NCBI GenBank assembly: GCA_947385875.1
Contig: CANDMV010000007.1
Coordinates: 1 to 53,845 of the forward strand
Source of the DNA: an uncultured Eubacterium sp.
GTDB lineage: Bacteria; Bacillota; Clostridia; Lachnospirales; Lachnospiraceae
Direction: 5' to 3'
DNA length: 53,845 nt
Both the position numbers and the translations under genes were made by a program. The notes beneath the pieces were generated by a model. The model worked only from the letters and a program-made list of their open reading frames with translations. It was not told the origin of the DNA and searched no databases. Shown piece after piece: positions 1 through 7,500 of the stretch (position 1 is the stretch's first letter; every line of letters begins with the position of its first letter).

Positions 1-140
1 CGGCCTTAGGCCGGGGCGGACTGGGTGCCGCGACCGTCCGGTGCCACAGCGTAAATGCAGAATGCTTAGGGCTTCTTGCATTCTGGAACGGACGCCGGCA
101 GACCGGGCGGGTTCCCTCTCCCAGCGTCCGGCTAGCCAAT
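1..140. other. GC-rich segment with nested long-range helices; possible 3' part of a structured RNA
   Basis: This segment is much richer in G+C than its neighbours and folds into consistent nested pairings: CAGAATGC 58-65 with GCATTCTG 78-85, CGTCCG 35-40 with CGGACG 89-94, TGCCG 26-30 with CGGCA 96-100, CTGGG 21-25 with CCCAG 120-124. I see no convincing protein in any frame. I do not recognise the RNA family, and the segment may be cut by the window edge. The remainder, up to the promoter near 219, is AT-rich and shows nothing clear. Confidence 0.3.
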
Positions 141-218
141 ATGTAACACCAACGGCTGCTCTTTTTGTCCCTATAAATTTATGTTTTATCTCATTTTATA
201 GAATTTCCATACATAATA

Positions 219-227
219 TGCTATAAT
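219..227 (+). promoter_or_regulatory. Extended -10 promoter for the acyltransferase-NRPS operon
   Basis: The sequence TGCTATAAT is a perfect extended -10 element lying about 40 bases before a strong GGAGGAAGGAG ribosome site. No good -35 is visible, which is acceptable for extended -10 promoters. It is the only promoter-like element I see before the biosynthetic operon. Confidence 0.55.
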
Positions 228-265
228 GGATTTCAAAATGTTCTGCAAAAGGAGGAAGGAGAAGC

Positions 266-328
266 GTGTTGGGAGGTCCTTTTTGGGTTCCTTTTGATTC
301 GGGAATATGTTCAGAAAAGGGAGTATGA
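266..328 (+). CDS. Possible 20-codon leader peptide, coupled to the acyltransferase start
   Basis: A GTG codon five bases after a near-perfect ribosome site (GGAGGAAGGAG, 251-261) opens a 20-codon frame rich in Gly, Pro and Phe. Its TGA stop overlaps the ATG at 325 as ATGA. The arrangement suggests translational coupling: ribosomes load on the leader and restart on the acyltransferase, which has no usable ribosome site of its own at this position. The peptide resembles nothing I know. It could equally be a chance frame, with the large protein starting at 355 or 358. Confidence 0.35.
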   Translation: MLGGPFWVPFDSGICSEKGV

Positions 329-1485
329 TCAGCTTCTTACGAATAAGGATTAAAATGATGGATGCAATTTTTTCAAAGGAAGAAGTAAATATAGGAAGGC
401 AAAGTGAGTTCGATTATCTGAAAGGGATTTTCATGCTGTTTATATACCTGATCCATGCGTTTCAGGCAACTTTGTCTCCACAGGATTCCATTAGCCAATG
501 GATTTATTCGTTTGCAACGATGTCTGGGGCAGCTGTTTTCATTTTTGTTATGGGAATAGGAACTGTTTACAGCAAGCATACAGCGCCGTCAGATTTTGCA
601 AAGAGCGGCGTTCGTATGGTGATTTACCAGTATCTGAATAATATTGCTTATGTAGCGGCGTTGGTACTGCCGTATCCTTTCGTTTCTGGAAGATTGACAG
701 AGGGCATGACAGAAAATGTAAGGTTCCTGATAAAGATGTACTTGCAATATACGAATATCTTTTTTATTACCGGAATTATTTACCTGGTATTGGCGCTGCT
801 TAAGAGATTCAATCTGAATACCGCGTGGTATGTGGTTATTGGCGCAGTGGCCGGCATAGCGGCGCCGTTTATTTATGGTACGCCTGTGAATGTGCCGGTA
901 ATCGGGTATATCGTGAAGCTTTTGATCGGAGATGCGGATTTTGTGTCTTTTACGCCGCTTTATTTTCTGTCTTATGCGTTGTTCGGAGTTGCTTTTGGCA
1001 AAATGATACGTCATGTGAAAGATAAGGCGAAATTTTACAGCATGTTTGTAATTCCCGCGATTGTAATTGCTGTTGTTTGGTGGCTGCTGATTTTTTGGAA
1101 TTACGGTTCGGATAGCTTCGAACTGCACACCGTTTTGAGTGATGCGTATACGCATCCGAATATTTGGCACGTGGCAGCAAGTCTGGCGCATATCTTCCTT
1201 TTTGCCGCGTTTTTTTTCTTTCTCGAAAAATTTGGCAGAAAAGAAAACAGGCTAAGCGGGTCAAAGAATCCGGTTGAAAGACAGCTTCTCTATTACAGCA
1301 GGCACATTTCGAAATACTATGCCCTTCATGTGCTGGTATATTTTGTTGCCCTTGGATTAAATGGTTATGAGAGTTTTCAGAGCTATCAATGCTGGCTTCT
1401 CGCATTACTGTCAATGGTGGTTACGGAGCTTATGGTAAGAGGATGTAACTATTTGTCAGAGAAAAATTTAATTAAATTTTTGTAA
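325..1485 (+). CDS. Integral membrane acyltransferase-like protein
   Basis: This is a polytopic membrane protein of about 386 residues with roughly nine or ten hydrophobic segments. An N-terminal FDYLKGI-x-M-x3-Y-L-I-H signature resembles the start of acyltransferase-3 and heparan-glucosaminide-acetyltransferase-type membrane proteins, in which a His in the first helix is used in acyl transfer. A second conserved His occurs near the C-terminus (YYALHVLVYF). ATG 325 is chosen because it overlaps the stop of a small upstream frame with a strong ribosome site; 307, 355 and 358 are alternatives. Its stop lies 15 bases before the NRPS start, so the two are surely cotranscribed. A plausible role is acylation of the peptide product or membrane passage, but the substrate is unknown. 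The family call rests on overall character rather than a decisive motif. Confidence 0.6.
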   Translation: MISFLRIRIKMMDAIFSKEEVNIGRQSEFDYLKGIFMLFIYLIHAFQATLSPQDSISQWIYSFATMSGAAVFIFVMGIGTVYSKHTAPSDFAKSGVRMVIYQYLNNIAYVAALVLPYPFVSGRLTEGMTENVRFLIKMYLQYTNIFFITGIIYLVLALLKRFNLNTAWYVVIGAVAGIAAPFIYGTPVNVPVIGYIVKLLIGDADFVSFTPLYFLSYALFGVAFGKMIRHVKDKAKFYSMFVIPAIVIAVVWWLLIFWNYGSDSFELHTVLSDAYTHPNIWHVAASLAHIFLFAAFFFFLEKFGRKENRLSGSKNPVERQLLYYSRHISKYYALHVLVYFVALGLNGYESFQSYQCWLLALLSMVVTELMVRGCNYLSEKNLIKFL

Positions 1486-1500
1486 TCAGGAGGAAAAGAA

Positions 1501-4500
1501 ATGAATTTTTTGGATGAGTTTCAGTATATTGTGCGCAAATACCCGCAAAAGGCGGCGTTGGCGGACTGCAACGGGGAGCGGATCACAACGTATGAGGAAC
1601 TTGAAGCCCTAAGCCGCAGGATTGCCGCTAAGCTTTTAAAGTCAGGGGAGATGTCAGGCAGGGCCGTTATGGTCTGCATGGGCAGGAAGATGGAATATAT
1701 TGCAGCGGAACTGGGCATTATGATGGCTGGTGCTGCGTTTGTTCCGACGCTGCCGGAATACCCTGAGGAACGGCTTTCTTATATCAAAGAGGACTGCAGG
1801 GCGGCAGTGGTGATTGATGATGGCTGGCTGTCAGATATCGGGACTTATGAACCCGTTCAGCTGCAGGCAAGGGAGGATGGCAGCCACGCAATGATTATCT
1901 ATACCTCTGGCTCTACCGGGCGCCCTAAGGGGATTGTACATACTATGGCGAGCCTTACGCAGGGAGTCTGGCGGAATAGGGACATTATGTATGTGGATGA
2001 AAACGATGTTCAGGCAGCAGGGGCGCCGATGTCTTTCGTTGTCTTAATCTTAGAGTATTTTACTGTGCTTTCTCGTGGCGGCTGTTCCCATATCCTGCCG
2101 GAAGAGACAAGGAAAGATGTGCGGCTTTTGGAAGATTATTTTGCCGCAAAAGGCATTACCTGCGCATTTATCAGCCCGCAGATACTGCGTCTGTTTAAAA
2201 ATAAGAGCCAAACCTTGAAAAAAGTGGCGACCGGAAGCGAACGCGTTTCCATGCTGGCGGGGGATGGTTATGAGCTGTATAACTGTTATGGCTCCAGCGA
2301 GACGGCAGCGACGGCGGTAAGCTATAAGGTTGAGGAACCTATGGAAAATACGCCGATTGGCAAGCCGTTAGAGGGGCTGGAAATTTTCCTGCTGGATGAG
2401 GACGGAAAAGAAGCCGCGGATGGGGAAGAGGGAGAAATCTGCATCAGGGGCGTCCTTGCCGAGTCTTACCTTAATTTAGAGGAGCAGAGCGCAAAGACAT
2501 TTTTCAGGCAGGAGGATGGCAGCGTTCTTGTGCATACCGGGGATATTGGGCGCAGGATGCCGGACGGTAATTACGTCTATGTCAACCGCAGGGACTGGAT
2601 GGTGAAAATCAATGGGCAGCGCGTGGAAACCGGCGAGATTGAACTGCGCATTTCGTCTATGCCGGAAGTGGAAAGTGCAGTTGTAAAGGCTTTTGAGGAT
2701 GAAAATGGGCAGAATTACCTCTGTGCATACTATGTGTCAGCAGAAGAATTGAAGGTGGAACAGATCCGCAGCTATCTGAAAGAGACGCTTCCTGATTATA
2801 TGGTTCCACGTTTCTTTAAACGATTGGACAGCCTGCCGAAGAATGTGAATGGCAAGCTGGACCGTACGGTATTGCTGCCGCCGGGGTTAGATGAATATAA
2901 GACGACGTATAGGGAGCCGAAGAGCCACTGTGAGAAACGCATCTGCCAAGGCTTTGAGGAAGTTTTGCACTGCGGCAGGGTCGGTGTGGATGACGATTTC
3001 TTTAAACTGGGCGGAGATTCTATCAATGTTTTAAAACTTGCAGAATTCCTCAGTGATATAGAATTGGCGCCAGAACTGGTATTGAGCGGCAGGACGCCTG
3101 CAAGGGTTGCGGCGCTTTTAGAGGAGAAGCAGGGAGATCAGCTGGAGAAGCATTCTAAGGAGAGGGAGAATTATGTCCTTACCGATTCCCAGATGGGCGT
3201 TTACTTAGAATGTGTCAATGACCCGCAGTCAACAATGTACAATATTCCTATGTGCTGTGAGCTTTCAGATGCTGCTGACATGGAAAAATTTAAGAATGCT
3301 GTGAAAAAGGCGGTATCCATGCATCCGTCTTTTGGCGTGAACATTGCCTTGGACAAGGGAACGCCAGTGATGGGTCTGCATCCAGAATATCTGAGGGCGG
3401 ATGTTGGCGAATGGGAGACAGAGGATATCGAAGCCGTCAAGAGGACGTTCGTACGCCCATTCCGGTTAGAAGGAGAACCGCTATACCGCATGGCGCTGTA
3501 CCGCTGTGGCAGCAAATGCTATTTCCTGTTTGACGTGCACCATATTATTTTTGACGGTACATCTGTTAAGGTGTTTCTTGATGAAATTTCGCAGCTTTAC
3601 CACGGAGAGGAGCCTGAGCCTGAGGAAATTTCCCTGATGGATTTCTCTGTTTATGAAGAATCCTTAAAAGATTCTGCCAAATATCAGAAAGCACGGGAAT
3701 TTTTTGCGGGCAGGCTTGCAGGTGAAGATTTTGGCGAGGCGCTTATAAAAGATTATAAGAAAAAGACGGTCACGCCTGCCGGCAAGGAGGTTAGGATTTC
3801 TCTGGGCGGGGAATTGTCGTCCATGGCGGTGGAGCAGTTTGTAAGACAGAAGGGAATTTCCGAAAACACACTGTTTCTGGGGGCATTTTCCTATACGCTG
3901 GGGAAATTCAGCGGGGAAAATAAGAGCCTGTTTTGTACAGTCAATAACGGCAGGCATACAGTGAATATGGCAAATTCTACGGGAATGTTCGTGCGTACGC
4001 TGCCAATTTGCCATTCCTGGGAGGAAAGTGAGTCCGTGGAACGATATCTGCAAAACTTCCAGGAAGACTTCTATGCGGTGATGGGCCATGATTGTATTTC
4101 TTTTGCTGAGCTGGCGAAAGATTACGGTATTGCCTCGGATATTCTTTTTGTCTATCAAGGGGAAATGTTTCAGGGCCTGTCATTGAATGGCGGGAAGTAT
4201 GCGGCAGTGCCGCTTGATACCGGCGATGTGCAGGCAGATGTCTCCGTGATGGTGATGAAGCAGGGAGGGGGATATGAAATTTCCCTGGAATACCGCACGG
4301 ATTTATATTGTGAGGAGACGGCGCGCGGTTTGCTTCATATGCTGCTGCAGGTTTTAAAAGGGATGTTAGCCAGCGAAAGCCTTGGACAAATTGCCCTTAC
4401 GTCAGAGCTGGATTTACAGATTTTAGATCGTTTTAACGAGACGGAAGTTTTCTATGACCGCAGTAAGACGGTGATTGATTTATTCCGCGAACAGGTAAGA

Positions 4501-7500
4501 AAGACGCCAGACCATACAGCTGTTGTCTACACGGATAGAAGCTATACCTATGCCCAGGTGGATAAAATGACAGACCGCCTTGCCGCTTATGTTTCAGGGC
4601 TTGGCATTGGCAGGGAAGAAGTGGTATCTGTGCTGATTCCCAGATGTGAATATATGGCGATTGCTTCGATTGGCGTATCCAAGTCCGGTGCGGCATATCA
4701 GCCTTTAGACCCTTCCTATCCGAAAGAGCGGTTGGCATTTATGATGGAGGATTCCGCGGCAAAGCTTCTGATTGCCGATGAGGAGCTTTTGCCGCTGGTA
4801 CCACAGTGGCAGGGCAGAGTTTTGCTGACAAAGGATATCCCTGATTTGCCCGAGGCAGACAAGCTCCCAGAGCCGCCAAAACCGGAGGATTTGTTTATTC
4901 TGCTCTACACATCGGGTTCTACAGGCGTACCCAAGGGCTGTATGCTTGAGCATAGAAATATTGCGGCGTTCTGCGACAGTTATCGCAGGAATTATGAACT
5001 GACAGAAGATAGCTGCGTGGCAGCCTATGCAAGTTACGGATTTGACGCCAATATGATGGATACGTACCCTACGTTGACATCTGGCGCGGTGCTTCATATC
5101 ATAGATGAGTCGATACGTTTAGACTTGAATGCATTGCATGAGTATTTTGAGGAACATGGAATTACCAACGCATTTATGACGACCCAGATTGGGCGGGCGT
5201 TTGCCACCAGTATGCTTTCCGGCGCAGCGCGTTTGGGCAGTGCGGCGGATGCAAAGGATACGCATTTGAAATATCTGCTGATGGGCGGAGAAGCGTTGAC
5301 GCCATTTGAGCCTTTGGGCAGCACGCGTTACCTGAATGTGTATGGGCCTACAGAATGTACGATATTAACGACTGCCTACCCACTTGAGGAATACGAGGAG
5401 GATTTGCCAATCGGCAAGCCTTTGCCAAATGTGAAATTATATATTGTGGATAAGCAGGGCAGAAGGGTCCCGGTCGGCGTTCCGGGCGAGCTGTGCATTT
5501 CCGGCGTCCATGTATCCAGAGGTTACCTGAACCGTCCGGAGAAAACGTCAGAAGTGTATGGTGACAATCCGTACAGCGATTTGCCGGAGTATAGCAGGAT
5601 TTACCATACCGGTGACATCGTGCGTTATCTGCCGGATGGCAATATTCAGTTTATTGGCAGGCGGGACGGGCAGGTGAAGATCCGCGGTTTTCGTATCGAG
5701 CTGACTGAGGTGGAAGAGATTATCCGCCGTTTTCCTGGCATTAAAGACGCTACGGTGGCGGCCTTTGACGAGCCATCGGGCGGGAAATACATCGCTGCTT
5801 ATGTGGTTTCGGACGAAGAAGTGGATGTGGATGCGATGAATGAATTTATCGAGGAGAGCAAGCCGCCGTACATGGTTCCTGCAGTGACGATGCAGATTGA
5901 CAAGATTCCTCTGAATCAGAACCAGAAAGTAAATAAGCGCGCGCTGCCCGTGCCGGAGCGCAAGCAGGAAGATTTAGCGCCGCCTGAGGGAGAAGCGCAG
6001 CAGAAGATTTTTGACTGCATAGCAGAAGTCATTGGACACCGGGAATTTGGCGTAAATTCAGATATTTATAAGGCGGGGCTGACTTCGATTGGCGCGGTCA
6101 AGCTGAACGTGCTGCTGTCGGATGCCTTTGAGGGCGCAGTGATCCGCAACAAGGATTTAAAAGAGCATAATACGGTAGAGAAATTAGAAAAATTCTTAGC
6201 GGGCGTAAGTGGTGAGGAGACGTTTGAGAAACGGGAGGCATATCCTCTGACCCAGACGCAGAATGGTATTTTTGTAGAGTGCGCCGCTAACCCAGGAAGT
6301 ACGATTTATAATATTCCTTTCTTGTTCCGTCTGGGGGAGAATGTGGAGTTACAACGTTTGAAAAAGGCGATAGAGGAGACGGTAGAGGCGCATCCTTATA
6401 TTAAGACGACGCTTATGCTGGATGATGAAGGTAATATCTGGCAGAAACGCAATGATGGTTTGCCGTTTGAAGTGAAGTTATGCAAGGAGCTGCGTAAGGA
6501 AGAGCTGGTGAAACCATATCAGATCCTTGGCGACAGGCTGTTTCGTATACAATTATTTGATACGTCGGAAGGTAAATATCTCTTCTTAGAATTTCATCAT
6601 ATTATCAGCGATGGGGAGTCCTGCGGTATTTTCCTCCGTGACATGAATGAGGCATATAGCGGAAAATCGCCGGCTAAGGAGAAGTTCAGCGGTTATGAGG
6701 CTGCGCTTGTGGAGCAGAAAGCGCTGCAGGGACAGGAGTATGCCCTTGCCAAACAATACTACGACGGTATTTTTAAGGACTGCGACACGGATTTCCTTCC
6801 GGCTAAGGATCACAGGGAGGAGACGCCGGGACTTGGCTTATATCAGAGGGCGGACAAGGCTGATCTGGAGGCGCTGCGCCGATTCTGCGCCGGCCAGAAA
6901 GTTACCTTGAATACGTTGTTTACAGCGGCATTTGGATTTGTGACGGGACGTTATGTCTATAAAGATGAGGCGGTCTTTACGACCATTTATAATGGCAGAA
7001 ATGATTCAAGACTCTCGTCCACCATCAATATGCTGGTGAAGACGCTGCCAGTTCACTGTAATCTGGATGGAGAAAAGGAGATTGGCTCTTACCTGAAAGA
7101 AACTGGCGAGCAACTGGTGAACAGCATGAACGCCGACATCTATTCGTTTGCAGAAATCAGCAGGGCATACGGTATTAAGGCGGATATCATGTTTGCGTTC
7201 CAGGGCGACAGTTTCCTGTTTGATACGATTGCCGGGGAAAAAGCAGTCATTGAGGAGCTTTCCTTAGATACGGCAAAGGCGCCGTTGTCCATAGACGTCA
7301 TGGTAAATGAAAATGAGATCCGCTATCAGGTAGAATACCGCAGTGATATGTATGAGGAACGCACGATTGCCGGACTGATTGACAGTCTTGCGGTGGTAGT
7401 GCAGGAATTCCAGGATAAGAAGCAGTTAAAGGAAGTCTGCATGGTTAGCCAAAGGGCGCGCCGTGAGCTGGATAGCTGCAATAAGACGGAGCATGAGGTG

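Noticed and set aside
41..226. 61-codon plus-strand frame at the left edge
   Set aside because: It crosses the self-pairing GC-rich segment and then AT-rich promoter DNA; no ribosome site and composition changes midway.
3664..4158. Long antisense frames inside the NRPS gene (also 4705-5097, 8296-8673 and others)
   Set aside because: All are shadows of a strongly supported 2,987-codon gene; none has a ribosome site or recognisable domain.
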